This document shows positions 25,411-33,210 of a stretch of DNA of 41,718 nucleotides, piece by piece. The notes under the pieces were generated by a model. The model made no database searches. It worked only from the letters and a program-made list of their open reading frames with translations, and was not told the origin of the DNA. The translations under genes were made by a program, and so were the position numbers. How positions within the stretch are numbered: position 1 is the stretch's first letter; each line of letters opens with the position of its first letter. This DNA comes from an uncultured Clostridia bacterium. Its GTDB lineage: Bacteria; Bacillota; Clostridia; UBA1381. The stretch is taken from positions 1-41,718 of the forward strand of contig CAJUEZ010000017.1 in assembly GCA_910585485.1 (NCBI GenBank), written 5' to 3'.

Positions 25411-26673
25411 TTACATAACCTCCTCGGGTGCTGTTATTTTTCCTGTTATCGCGCTCGCTGCAGCAACTTCAGGACTTGATAGATATACCTCGCTTTCAAT
25501 ATGTCCCATACGTCCCAAAAAGTTTCTGTTCGTTGTGGAAACACATCTCTCACCCTCTGCTAAAATTCCCATATGTCCGCCGAGACAAGGTCCGCATGTA
25601 GGAGCCGAAATAACACAACCCGCTTCAACAAGAGTGCTTAAAGTTCCATCCCTCAACGCTTCAAGGTATATAGCCTGCGTAGCCGGGAACACGATTGCGC
25701 GTATCCCCTTTTTAACATGCTTACCATTTAAAATTTCAGCCGCGCGGCGAAGGTCTGATATACGTCCGTTTGTACAAGAACCTATAACTACCTGGTCAAT
25801 AGCAATATCGCCCCAGTTTTCCGGTGTTCTGGCATTCTCCGGAAGATGCGGGAACGCTACCGTATGCGGAACTTTTGAAAGGTCGATATCAATCACCTGC
25901 ACATATTCAGCGTCCGCATCCGCCTCAAACACCTTATATTCTCTTTTGGAATGGTCTTTCATATATTCTCTTGTCAGATCATCCACTTCAAAAATACCAT
26001 TCTTTGCGCCCGCTTCAATAGCCATATTAGCAATTGTGAAACGATCGTCCATAGTAAGCGTGTGCATACCCTCTCCTGTAAATTCCATTGATTTATACAG
26101 CGCGCCGTCAACACCTATCATACCGATAATATGAAGGATAAGATCCTTACCGCTTGTATACTTATTCAGCTTACCTGTAAGATTAAACTTTATAGCCTCC
26201 GGAACTTTAAACCATGATTTGCCCGTGGCCATACCCGCTGCCATATCAGTTGAGCCTACACCTGTTGAAAACGCTCCCAACGCTCCATATGTGCACGTGT
26301 GAGAGTCAGCGCCAATAACCACATCTCCGGCAACAACAAGTCCTTTTTCCGGAAGAAGTGCATGTTCAATACCCACCTCTCCAACTTCAAAATAATTTAA
26401 AATGTCCTGGTCCTTTGCAAAATTTCTTACCTGCAAAGCCTGCTGTGCTGACTTAATATCTTTGTTCGGAGTGAAATGGTCAGGAACAAGCGCAACCTTA
26501 GCTTTATCGAATACGCTGCTTTTCCCTATTTTGTCAAACTCTCCTATCGCAACGGGCGTAGTTATATCATTTCCGAGAACAAGACTTAAATCTGCCATTA
26601 TCAGTTCGCCGGCTTTAACACTTTCTTTTCCTGCCGCGGCGGCAAGAATTTTCTGCGTCATTGTCATTCCCAT
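25411..26673 (-). CDS. leuC: 3-isopropylmalate dehydratase large subunit
   Basis: Aconitase-superfamily chain of 420 aa with a [4Fe-4S] cluster. Cluster ligands are in VIGSCTNGRISDLR and in ISAPTCGPCLGGHMG; the substrate loop CVSTTNRNFLGRMG follows. IGADSHTCTYGALGAFSTGVGSTD is the other signature, written here in the middle of the chain. The 420-aa class is the archaeal/clostridial LeuC form, shorter than the roughly 465-aa proteobacterial one. It is the first gene of leuCDB, with a leader of only about 43 nt and no room for a T-box, so control probably rests on the promoter and operator shared with the LysR gene. Confidence 0.95.
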   Translation of the reverse strand: MGMTMTQKILAAAAGKESVKAGELIMADLSLVLGNDITTPVAIGEFDKIGKSSVFDKAKVALVPDHFTPNKDIKSAQQALQVRNFAKDQDILNYFEVGEVGIEHALLPEKGLVVAGDVVIGADSHTCTYGALGAFSTGVGSTDMAAGMATGKSWFKVPEAIKFNLTGKLNKYTSGKDLILHIIGMIGVDGALYKSMEFTGEGMHTLTMDDRFTIANMAIEAGAKNGIFEVDDLTREYMKDHSKREYKVFEADADAEYVQVIDIDLSKVPHTVAFPHLPENARTPENWGDIAIDQVVIGSCTNGRISDLRRAAEILNGKHVKKGIRAIVFPATQAIYLEALRDGTLSTLVEAGCVISAPTCGPCLGGHMGILAEGERCVSTTNRNFLGRMGHIESEVYLSSPEVAAASAITGKITAPEEVM

Positions 26674-26719
26674 AAAACATACTTCCTTTCTTTAATTTAA
26701 TATAATTTGTTTAGTTTCC

Positions 26720-26748
26720 TTGAATTATATCACATCGTGTGATATAAT
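26720..26748 (+). promoter_or_regulatory. Promoter toward the LysR regulator gene
   Basis: Plus strand: -35 TTGAAT (26720-26725), 17-nt spacer, -10 TATAAT (26743-26748). It lies about 50 nt upstream of the ATG at 26802 and within the palindrome also used by the leuC promoter. Confidence 0.75.
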
Positions 26749-26750
26749 TC
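26722..26750. promoter_or_regulatory. Palindromic LysR-type operator between leuC and the LysR gene
   Basis: Perfect inverted repeat with 13-bp arms: GAATTATATCACA (26722-26734), centre TCG, TGTGATATAATTC (26738-26750). Its core fits the LysR T-N11-A box. It lies between divergent leuC and a LysR gene, the usual place for such a regulator's site. Both promoters are contained in the palindrome. Confidence 0.8.
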
Positions 26751-26752
26751 AA
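26724..26752 (-). promoter_or_regulatory. Promoter of leuCDB
   Basis: Minus strand: -35 TTGAAT (26747-26752), 17-nt spacer, -10 TATAAT (26724-26729). It is the mirror image of the plus-strand promoter. The expected leader to the leuC ATG is about 43 nt. Confidence 0.75.
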
Positions 26753-26801
26753 ATATATATAATTTATATCATATATAATTTTTACTTATGAGAGGTTTTA
26801 T

Positions 26802-27680
26802 ATGGAAATATACGATAATCTATCAAAATACAGGATTTTTCTTTCTGTCGCAGAATGCAGAAGTATATCAAAGGCAGCAGATCAGCTGTACATATCACAG
26901 CCTGCTGTCAGCATGACAATAAAAAAGCTTGAATCAAGTCTTGGGTGCACATTGTTTGTGCGCAAATCAAGAGGTGTAACGCTCACGGAGAGAGGCAAAC
27001 TTCTGTATGACAGTGTTAAACAAGCTATAAATATCATTACAGATGCCGAGACGAATATGAAAGAAATGCAGCACACGGGACGTCTTCGCATTGCTGCAAG
27101 TAATGTTTTATGCAAATATATTCTCATGCCGTATTTACAGAAATTCACTCGCATTTATCCAACCACTGATGTTTCAATCACCTGCACCTCTTCTGCCAAC
27201 GCGCACGCAATGCTTGAAGAATGCAGTATAGATCTTGCTTTAACAGCAAAACCTGAAAACATAAATGGACTTTCTTATTATTCCCTTGGTATGATTAAAG
27301 ATATTTTTGTTTGCACTCCTGCCTATTTTAAACGTCTCAAATGCGAAGTTCGTGATATTTTTAACCGCGGAAATATAATGCTTCTTAATAAAGATAACGT
27401 ATCACGCATGCACGTGGATAATTACTATGCTGAAAACGGCATAGCCCCATCTCATATATTGGAAGTTAATGACATGGATATGCTTATCGCGCTTGCAAAA
27501 ATAGGTATTGGCATTTCATGCGTTGTAAAACAGTTTGTTGAAAAAGAACTCTCTGCCGGTGAACTTTTAGAAATAAAACTAAAAAAGCCTATTCCTCCGA
27601 GGGAAATAGGTTTTCTATACAACGATACAATTCATCCTTCTAATGAAAACATTGCAAAACTTATAAATATCGATGTTTAA
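26802..27680 (+). CDS. LysR-family transcriptional regulator, probable leu regulator
   Basis: Regulator of 292 aa. The N-terminal winged helix-turn-helix (residues about 9-65) contains SISKAADQLYISQPAVSMTIKKLE in two halves and the wing TLFVRKSRGVTLTERG. Residues about 95-290 form the periplasmic-binding-like effector domain. It is divergent from leuCDB and shares a palindromic operator with it, so control of leucine synthesis is inferred, with an isopropylmalate-type inducer as one guess. Other LysR members of this size, such as CysL or YtlI types, cannot be ruled out by sequence. The start has GAGAGG 6 nt upstream. A strong hairpin follows the stop. Confidence 0.9.
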   Translation: MEIYDNLSKYRIFLSVAECRSISKAADQLYISQPAVSMTIKKLESSLGCTLFVRKSRGVTLTERGKLLYDSVKQAINIITDAETNMKEMQHTGRLRIAASNVLCKYILMPYLQKFTRIYPTTDVSITCTSSANAHAMLEECSIDLALTAKPENINGLSYYSLGMIKDIFVCTPAYFKRLKCEVRDIFNRGNIMLLNKDNVSRMHVDNYYAENGIAPSHILEVNDMDMLIALAKIGIGISCVVKQFVEKELSAGELLEIKLKKPIPPREIGFLYNDTIHPSNENIAKLINIDV

Positions 27681-27707
27681 CATGCTTTATATTTCCTAAA
27701 AAGTGAC

Positions 27708-27739
27708 GCGCCCCAAATATCATTTGATATTTGGGGCGC
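27708..27739. terminator. Long hairpin between the LysR gene and the agr locus
   Basis: A perfect 15-bp stem, left arm 27708-27722 and right arm 27725-27739, with a nominal 2-nt loop. On the minus strand it is followed shortly by CACTTTTTAGG, so it can end the agrBD message. On the plus strand the T run is weak. It lies between converging transcripts from the LysR gene and agrD. Confidence 0.65.
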
Positions 27740-27771
27740 ATTAGGGAATATGCCCTTCTTTCTTTTGTTCT

Positions 27772-27894
27772 TTATGCTCTTATCCCTTGTAATTTATTTA
27801 AACATTTGTATATATATACTTTGTCTTCTGTTTTCTGGTTTGTAATAAGCGCTTTATATTTTTCTTTTGTTAATATATGTAATTCGTCTCTTGT
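27772..27894 (-). pseudogene. Start-less 40-codon open stretch after agrD, possible gene remnant
   Basis: On the minus strand an open frame of 40 codons ends at TAA (27772-27774) and is bounded upstream by an in-frame TAA at 27895-27897. It has no ATG, GTG or TTG. The translation looks protein-like (DELHILTKEKYKAL, then KVYIYKCLNKLQGIRA), rich in Lys and Leu. It lies 44 nt after agrD and before the hairpin at 27708. It may be the relic of a small gene, or chance in AT-rich DNA. No family is recognised. Confidence 0.25.
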
Positions 27895-27937
27895 TTACAA
27901 ACACAATTAATCTTTTGCAATACAAAGATGTTAGCTA

Positions 27938-28105
27938 TTAGTTAAACTTCTTGAATGCATCAAGAGAATTTGGAGCCTTTGGCTCATGAAATGGCAATGT
28001 GCAAGATGAGTTTGCTGATAATGTTACAAACGCAAAAGCACAGCCTACAAGCACTGCTCCATGCTTTATAGCAAATGTTTTAACTTGACCTAAAAATTTT
28101 TTCAT
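27938..28105 (-). CDS. agrD: AgrD-like cyclic autoinducer peptide precursor
   Basis: Precursor of 55 aa. The N-terminal part (MKKFLGQVKTFAIKHG) is an amphipathic, positively charged helix, followed by a hydrophobic stretch to about residue 30. Then comes the signal core SSCTLPF with C35, and the acidic-proline recognition tail HEPKAPNSLDAFKKFN. This is the AgrD layout; Clostridium perfringens AgrD likewise has a Cys, four residues and a HQPEEPKSL-like tail. The predicted product is a thiolactone joining C35 to F39 after cleavage before H40. The ATG at 28105 has GGAAGGAGG upstream, inside the last codons of agrB, which it overlaps by 26 nt. Confidence 0.88.
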   Translation of the reverse strand: MKKFLGQVKTFAIKHGAVLVGCAFAFVTLSANSSCTLPFHEPKAPNSLDAFKKFN

Positions 28106-28697
28106 CGGGCTTCCTCCTTCCTCTAATATATTCTTTTATTAAAGCGGCGCTCATCGCAAATACGACAGAGATTTCTCCGAGAGAAAACGCCAGCAGTAAT
28201 AAACTTGTACAATTAATAAGCATAAAAACGACTGTTATCAGTGTTTGAATAATTACTATACATCTGCTTATTTTTCTGTATACCAAAATTTCCTCTTTAC
28301 TCAAAGGTTTATTGCCATTTTCTATAGGAGCAAGCGCAAACACTGCAATCAAGCCTATAACCGCAACTGAACCCTCAATATAAATATAGCTAATAGCAGG
28401 AACTATCGATATAATGGCAACAAATAAGACAAAACTGCATAAAAATATCAGAAAACATTTTAAAGCGCTGTCCGCATGATAACCGCCGGTATAAATTCTA
28501 AGAGGAATAAATGCCGCTAAATATATTACAGTCTCAAGGAAACGATGAAGAAACAGAGACAGTATTAAAACCGCCAAAATATCAAATACTGTTATCATCA
28601 TCAATTCCAAACCGTATGCAAAAATTTCGCATTTCTCTTCCTCAATAACTTTATTTTCAACAAAACAATTTGCTATTTTATCAGAAATTTTTTTCAC
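28080..28697 (-). CDS. agrB: AgrB-like accessory gene regulator protease
   Basis: Membrane cysteine protease of 205 aa with about five or six hydrophobic segments. The catalytic pair is H74 in GGYHA and C81 seven residues later, the same spacing as H77 and C84 of Staphylococcus AgrB. The segment IPLRIYTGGYHAD is the family signature. It cleaves the AgrD tail, forms the thiolactone and helps export. The GTG start at 28697 has AGGAG 7 nt upstream. The gene has its own extended -10 promoter, with candidate LytTR boxes further up, and overlaps agrD. Confidence 0.93.
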   Translation of the reverse strand: MKKISDKIANCFVENKVIEEEKCEIFAYGLELMMITVFDILAVLILSLFLHRFLETVIYLAAFIPLRIYTGGYHADSALKCFLIFLCSFVLFVAIISIVPAISYIYIEGSVAVIGLIAVFALAPIENGNKPLSKEEILVYRKISRCIVIIQTLITVVFMLINCTSLLLLAFSLGEISVVFAMSAALIKEYIRGRRKPDEKIFRSS

Positions 28698-28720
28698 ACT
28701 ATCGCTCCTTTTTTGTTAAT

Positions 28721-28726
28721 ACTATA
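28721..28726 (-). promoter_or_regulatory. Extended -10 promoter of agrBD
   Basis: On the minus strand TGTTATAGT (hexamer 28721-28726) is an extended -10, with only a weak -35 (TTGTAT at 15 nt or TATTGT at 17 nt). A weak -35 suits an activator-dependent promoter. The agrB GTG lies about 24 nt downstream. Confidence 0.55.
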
Positions 28727-28764
28727 ACATTTTATATAAAAATACAATACTTTTTGCATGAGAG

Positions 28765-28795
28765 GTCGTTTTTCAAGCACAAAATGCACTTTTCG
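28765..28795 (+). promoter_or_regulatory. Candidate LytTR direct repeats upstream of agrBD
   Basis: Two similar blocks, GTCGTTTTTC (28765-28774) and TGCACTTTTCG (28785-28795), share CNNTTTTC at a 20-nt offset, near two helical turns. They lie upstream of the weak -35 of agrBD and next to the kinase terminator. Binding by the LytTR regulator of this locus is inferred. Confidence 0.4.
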
Positions 28796-28803
28796 ACAAA
28801 AAA

Positions 28804-28824
28804 ATAAGCGGTTTCACCGCTTAT
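28804..28824 (-). terminator. Terminator overlapping the stop of the kinase gene
   Basis: An 8-bp stem, ATAAGCGG with CCGCTTAT (28804-28811 with 28817-28824), is followed by seven T on the minus strand. It includes the TAA stop of the kinase gene (28821-28823), and so separates the regulator-kinase message from agrBD. Confidence 0.85.
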
Positions 28825-30113
28825 CTAAAAATTGCGAACGAAAGTATAAACTTCTCTTCTTCCTGTTCAATATTAAGCAAACTGTCATATTTATTTAGAA
28901 CAGCTTTTACATTTGATAACCCAATGCCATGCCCGAAAGAATCTTTTTTGGTTGTTTTCAATCCGTGATTTTTTTCTTTTGGCGCAGAGTTTGTCAAGTT
29001 ACAGATAAGAGCATAATCCTTATATATAAAAGAAAAATCTATCCTTTTATCATCAACTTTCTCGCAAGCTTCTATAGCGTTATCAAAAATATTCCCAAAA
29101 ACAACGCACATATCAGCAGGATCGAGTTTTAAATTTTGAGGAATTCTAATGTCCATAGATATTGATATTCCCTTGCTGAATGCCAAGTCTCTCTTTGCAG
29201 TCAATATCGTATCAAGGACCATATTCCCTGTGTCAATTCTTTCCTCGTTTATTTGTGAGTCATGACTTATTTTGTCAATATATTTAAGCCCTTCCTCACA
29301 TTTTGAATCTTCCATATACGCTCTCATTGCGATAAGATGATTTGACAAATCATGACGCATTTTCATTATCTTTTTCTGAGAAGCAAAGATTTCATCTACA
29401 TGTTTTGACTGAGATTTCAACTGTTGTTCCAAAACTTTTTTATTTGCAATTTCCTCTGCCTGAACTGACAGTTTTTCATATAAATACATAGTAAAAATAA
29501 AGCTGTACATCAGCCCCAGTATATCAATCACAACTAATACATTCATATATGAAATTTCGTTATTGTATTGAAATACAAAAAGCAAATAAGCAGATAAAAT
29601 TATGCTGAACAACATAGTAAAGAATAATATCCAATAATTAGAAAATGCTTTGAATGACATCTGTTTACGCTTTATTAATATAATTTTTGTTACTATTTTT
29701 GCAACAGAAAAATATATTGTTTTGGATATAACAATACCTAACAACCGCAATGCAGGTGTTGAAATAACCTCTTCTCCCGTAAATCCTCCCAATGCAATGA
29801 TAAGCAAAAGCACAAGCATTTCAATCAAAAGAGATATCATGTAGACTCCTAATGATATTATCAGCTTTGTTTTAAGATTGCCCTTATATAAATTTGAAGC
29901 AATAAATGTGCATAATAATATAAATACTACATTCATCCATCCCCACTTAAACAATATATTGCTAAAATTTATAAGTAAAGTAAACACAATAACAGCCATT
30001 GGATACACACATTTAGGAAAATTATCACGTTTTTCAAAAAATGTGCCAAACAACATAAATGTTACTATAGACTCAAACAATCCCGTTGCTATATTAGCTA
30101 TTGTATATATCAC
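28821..30113 (-). CDS. AgrC-like sensor histidine kinase (GHKL family)
   Basis: About 430 aa. The N-terminal half (to about residue 215) has six hydrophobic segments that would bind the peptide signal at the membrane. A helical linker follows, then the H-box KMRHDLSNHL with the phospho-His at about 254, and the GHKL ATPase with NIFDNAIEAC (N-box) and FGHGIGLSN (G-box). These are AgrC-type features. The likely start is GTG at 30113, with AAAGGGG 8 nt upstream; the GTG at 30122 directly abuts the ribosome site. It lies 4-13 nt after the regulator gene in one message, and ends in a terminator overlapping its stop. Confidence 0.88.
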   Translation of the reverse strand: MIYTIANIATGLFESIVTFMLFGTFFEKRDNFPKCVYPMAVIVFTLLINFSNILFKWGWMNVVFILLCTFIASNLYKGNLKTKLIISLGVYMISLLIEMLVLLLIIALGGFTGEEVISTPALRLLGIVISKTIYFSVAKIVTKIILIKRKQMSFKAFSNYWILFFTMLFSIILSAYLLFVFQYNNEISYMNVLVVIDILGLMYSFIFTMYLYEKLSVQAEEIANKKVLEQQLKSQSKHVDEIFASQKKIMKMRHDLSNHLIAMRAYMEDSKCEEGLKYIDKISHDSQINEERIDTGNMVLDTILTAKRDLAFSKGISISMDIRIPQNLKLDPADMCVVFGNIFDNAIEACEKVDDKRIDFSFIYKDYALICNLTNSAPKEKNHGLKTTKKDSFGHGIGLSNVKAVLNKYDSLLNIEQEEEKFILSFAIFR

Positions 30114-30126
30114 AAATGCCACCCCT

Positions 30127-30828
30127 TTATTTTATTACAATAAGTTTTTCTCTTACTTCCTGTTTGTATGTACGGCTTACAGGAACAGCCATACCATTTC
30201 TAAGCTTTATTACGTTTCCTTTCAGTTCTTTCACATGTTTCATGTTAACAACGTATGATTTATGCGTAACCGCAAACATTTTCATATCTATTTCCTTTTT
30301 TAGCTGAGTAATAGTTATATATGTAGTATACTTCTGACCATCAAACATCACAATATGAAGCTGATGTTTGATTTTTTCAAAATATGCTATATCATTGTAT
30401 AATACTTTTACAACATTTTTATTTTCCTCAAATGTGAATATAGGGTGGTCGGCAATTATATATTCACCCGCTCTCTGTATCGTTTGCTCAAACAACTTGA
30501 AATCAACGGGCTTGACAAGAAACTGAAAAGGCTGACATTCAAAGCTGCTTCTCATATATTTTGTATGGCTTGTTACAAAAATGATAAAAACTCCTCTGTT
30601 TCTTTCTCTAATTTTATTTGCAGTTTCAATGCCGTTCATTTTGTTCATTTCCATATCAAGAAGAATTATATCATATTCTGTTTGGGCAGCTAACAATTCT
30701 TCGCCGGATTCAAAGACATCAACTTCATATGCCCATTCAATAGCCTTTGATTCTTTTAACTGTGCAAGATATTCTTTTTGTCTTTCAATCATCTCTTGTT
30801 CATCATCACATATTGCGATTTTAATCAT
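30127..30828 (-). CDS. LytTR-family response regulator (AgrA-like)
   Basis: Regulator of 233 aa. The receiver domain (1-120) has the acidic pocket D8, D9 and the phospho-acceptor D58 in ILLDMEM, plus the conserved Thr/Ser in FVTSH and the lysine in FLVKPVD. The LytTR DNA-binding domain covers about 130-230, with VTHKSYVVNMKHVKEL and LRNGMAVPVSRTY as in AgrA. It should receive phosphate from the downstream kinase and bind direct repeats. Its ATG overlaps the pcrA stop by 4 nt (ATGA), so it is translated from the pcrA message, an unusual partner for a quorum-sensing regulator. Confidence 0.9.
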   Translation of the reverse strand: MIKIAICDDEQEMIERQKEYLAQLKESKAIEWAYEVDVFESGEELLAAQTEYDIILLDMEMNKMNGIETANKIRERNRGVFIIFVTSHTKYMRSSFECQPFQFLVKPVDFKLFEQTIQRAGEYIIADHPIFTFEENKNVVKVLYNDIAYFEKIKHQLHIVMFDGQKYTTYITITQLKKEIDMKMFAVTHKSYVVNMKHVKELKGNVIKLRNGMAVPVSRTYKQEVREKLIVIK

Positions 30829-33029
30829 TTAACCACCTTCTTCACCTTTGCAAATGCCGCCATAAGGCGCTTAAAGCCTATATTTTCAAATTCTATTTCC
30901 AAAATACTGTCATTTCCGCATGGTGTGGCTTTCAAAATCGTTCCGCGACCGAATTTTCTATGCTCAACTACGTCCCCCGCTTTAAATTCAGAACGGGCTT
31001 CCTGTGTTGTTTGCGTCACAGGCTTTGTAAACCCCATTTTTTTAGGCGCGGAAACATTATAGAATCCGAAATTTTGCAAACTTTCCGCTATTTTAGGTCG
31101 TATTGTTGTCTTATCTTCCAAATACTCTTCAGGGATTTCATTAAAGAAGCGCGAAGGAATTGAAGGTGTTGTCTTTCCGTGAATTGTACGGCTAAGAGTC
31201 TTTGTTATGTATAGTTGACTCTTCGCACGCGTTATAGCTACATAGCAAAGACGTCTTTCCTCCTCTATATCTTCATTACTATCCATCGAACGCATACCAG
31301 GAAACAACCCTTCCTCCAATCCTGATAAAAACACTACCGGAAATTCCAAACCTTTAGCGCTGTGTATTGTCATTAAAACAGCGCTGTCCTGACTTTCATC
31401 ATATCCATCCAGTTCTGATACGAGCGTTATACCTTCAAGGAATTCACCTAGCGAGTTTCCTGTTTCCTCATTCTTCTCAAACTCCGCTATAACCGACATG
31501 AATTCACCCAGGTTTTCAATTCTTGTCTTGCTTTCAGTTGTGTCCTCAAGCATAAGTGACGGCATATAACCGGTATCGTTCATAACCCTTGCCGCCAATT
31601 CCTTAAGCGGAACGACATTCTTTAATTTTATAAGCGACTCTATTATTGCTGAAAAATCCATCAATTTTTTTATCGCTGTTTTAAATTCAGGATAATCCTC
31701 AGCATGAGACACTACATCATACAGTGACATATCATTTTCCCGAGCAATATCCCGCGCTTTTTCAAGCGTCGCGTTACCTATTTTTCGTTTAGGCTCATTT
31801 ATTATTCTCGCAAGACTCATATCATCATTTACGTTATGTATAACTCTCAAATACGCAATAATATCCTTGATTTCTTTTCTGTCATAGAATCGCAGTCCCG
31901 AAAGTACCTTATAAGGAATATTTTCCCTCATAAGCATTTCTTCTATTACACGCGACTGAGCGTTTGTGCGGTACAATACGGCACAATCGGAAAACGTTCC
32001 GTGTTGATCGAAATATTTTTTAATTTCACCGGCAATATATCGCGCCTCGTCATATTCATTCGTGCCTGTGTACACAAATACCTTATCTCCGCCCTCATGC
32101 GCTGTCCAAAGTTCTTTGCCAAGTCTTCCGTTATTATTGGATATAACACTGTTGGCGGCATCAAGAATATTTTGAGTTGAACGGTAATTTTGATCAAGAG
32201 TGATTTTTTGCACATTCGGAAAATCCTCTTCAAAATTCAGTATATTTCCGATATTAGCGCCTCGAAACTTGTAGATACTCTGATCGTCATCTCCAACAAC
32301 GCACAAATTATGATATTTTTGCGACAAGAGATTTATAAGAAGATACTGCGAATTATTGGTATCCTGATATTCGTCCACCAGTATGTATCTGAATTGATCC
32401 TGATATTTCATGAGCACGTCAGGATTTTCACTAAGAACCTTAACAGCATTGAGTATGATGTCATCAAAGTCAACAGCGTTGTTTTTGCGAAGCTTCATTT
32501 GATAGCGAAAATATATTTTTGATATTATGCTCATACGATAATCGTTTTTATAAACATTTTCAAAAGTCGGCGCGTCCATAAGGTCATTTTTTGCGTTACT
32601 GATAATTGATAAAACATTTCTCGGCGGAAAACTTTTTTCATCAATGTTAAGTTCTCTTAGGCATTCTTTCATTAATGTGCGCGTGTCAGCAGTGTCATAT
32701 ATAACAAAATCGCGGTTATATCCCAAAAGGTCTATACATGAGCGAAGTATTCTCACGCATATGGAATGAAATGTTCCGACCCACATATTTTTTACTGTAT
32801 CTCCCAAAAGCCTTTCAGCACGGTCTTTCATCTCATTAGCGGCTTTATTTGTAAATGTTATTGCCAAAATATTCCATGGGTTAATATGTTTTTCCGAAAC
32901 CATATATGCGATTCTGTTGACTAAAACTGTTGTCTTTCCGCTTCCTGCTCCCGCCAAAACAAGCACCGGACCTTCAGTTGCCAAAACAGCCTCTTTTTGT
33001 TTATCGTTAAGATTACTTAATATGTTCAT
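30825..33029 (-). CDS. pcrA: ATP-dependent DNA helicase PcrA/UvrD
   Basis: Superfamily 1A helicase of 734 aa. Motif I GAGSGKTT lies near the N-terminus, motif II VDEYQDTN, motif III region VGDDDQSIYKFRGA, motif IV LDQNYRST, and motif V/VI SAKGLEFPVVFLSGLEEG and YVAITRAK. The C-terminal tail ends with a Tudor-like AGDVVEHRKFGRGTILK segment that in PcrA binds RNA polymerase. It acts in repair, replication restart and plasmid replication. The ATG at 33029 has AGGAG 8 nt upstream and aligns with the family start; the frame upstream to 33083 is not used. The stop overlaps the response regulator start. Confidence 0.95.
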   Translation of the reverse strand: MNILSNLNDKQKEAVLATEGPVLVLAGAGSGKTTVLVNRIAYMVSEKHINPWNILAITFTNKAANEMKDRAERLLGDTVKNMWVGTFHSICVRILRSCIDLLGYNRDFVIYDTADTRTLMKECLRELNIDEKSFPPRNVLSIISNAKNDLMDAPTFENVYKNDYRMSIISKIYFRYQMKLRKNNAVDFDDIILNAVKVLSENPDVLMKYQDQFRYILVDEYQDTNNSQYLLINLLSQKYHNLCVVGDDDQSIYKFRGANIGNILNFEEDFPNVQKITLDQNYRSTQNILDAANSVISNNNGRLGKELWTAHEGGDKVFVYTGTNEYDEARYIAGEIKKYFDQHGTFSDCAVLYRTNAQSRVIEEMLMRENIPYKVLSGLRFYDRKEIKDIIAYLRVIHNVNDDMSLARIINEPKRKIGNATLEKARDIARENDMSLYDVVSHAEDYPEFKTAIKKLMDFSAIIESLIKLKNVVPLKELAARVMNDTGYMPSLMLEDTTESKTRIENLGEFMSVIAEFEKNEETGNSLGEFLEGITLVSELDGYDESQDSAVLMTIHSAKGLEFPVVFLSGLEEGLFPGMRSMDSNEDIEEERRLCYVAITRAKSQLYITKTLSRTIHGKTTPSIPSRFFNEIPEEYLEDKTTIRPKIAESLQNFGFYNVSAPKKMGFTKPVTQTTQEARSEFKAGDVVEHRKFGRGTILKATPCGNDSILEIEFENIGFKRLMAAFAKVKKVVK

Positions 33030-33103
33030 TTTTCTTTCTCCTAAATATAGGTAATTAAATTTATATGTCACTATGTATTTCATATTTTCTATACAATAAT
33101 TTC

Positions 33104-33132
33104 ATTATACCATATTTTCGACAAAATTTAAA
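33104..33132 (-). promoter_or_regulatory. Promoter of pcrA and the regulator-kinase genes
   Basis: On the minus strand: -35 TTTAAA (33127-33132), 17-nt spacer, extended -10 TGGTATAAT with the hexamer at 33104-33109. The leader to the pcrA ATG is about 68 nt. Confidence 0.65.
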
Positions 33133-33156
33133 GCCATTTCTTCAATATGTTTTTCA

Positions 33157-33185
33157 GTATAATAGAATTTCTTTTTGGCAAATTT
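33157..33185 (+). promoter_or_regulatory. Possible forespore (sigma-F/G-like) promoter of spoIVB
   Basis: Plus strand GTATA (33157-33161), 15-nt spacer, then GGCAAATTT (33177-33185) resembles the sigma-F -35 and -10 pattern of GYATA and GGNNANA, with one mismatch. In Bacillus spoIVB is made under sigma-F and sigma-G. The match is short and could be chance. Confidence 0.25.
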
Positions 33186-33210
33186 AAAACTGTGAAAGGT
33201 GGTGATATGT

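Noticed and set aside
25307..26134. Plus-strand open frame of 275 codons opposite leuC and leuD
   Set aside because: It is antisense to two clear family genes with intact motifs, has no ribosome site of note, and its translation is unusually rich in Ser, Ile, Pro and Cys, as expected for a shadow frame.
26674..26801. T-box or leucine attenuator before leuC
   Set aside because: With the mapped promoter the leuC leader would be only about 43 nt, too short for a T-box, and no specifier stem or terminator is present.
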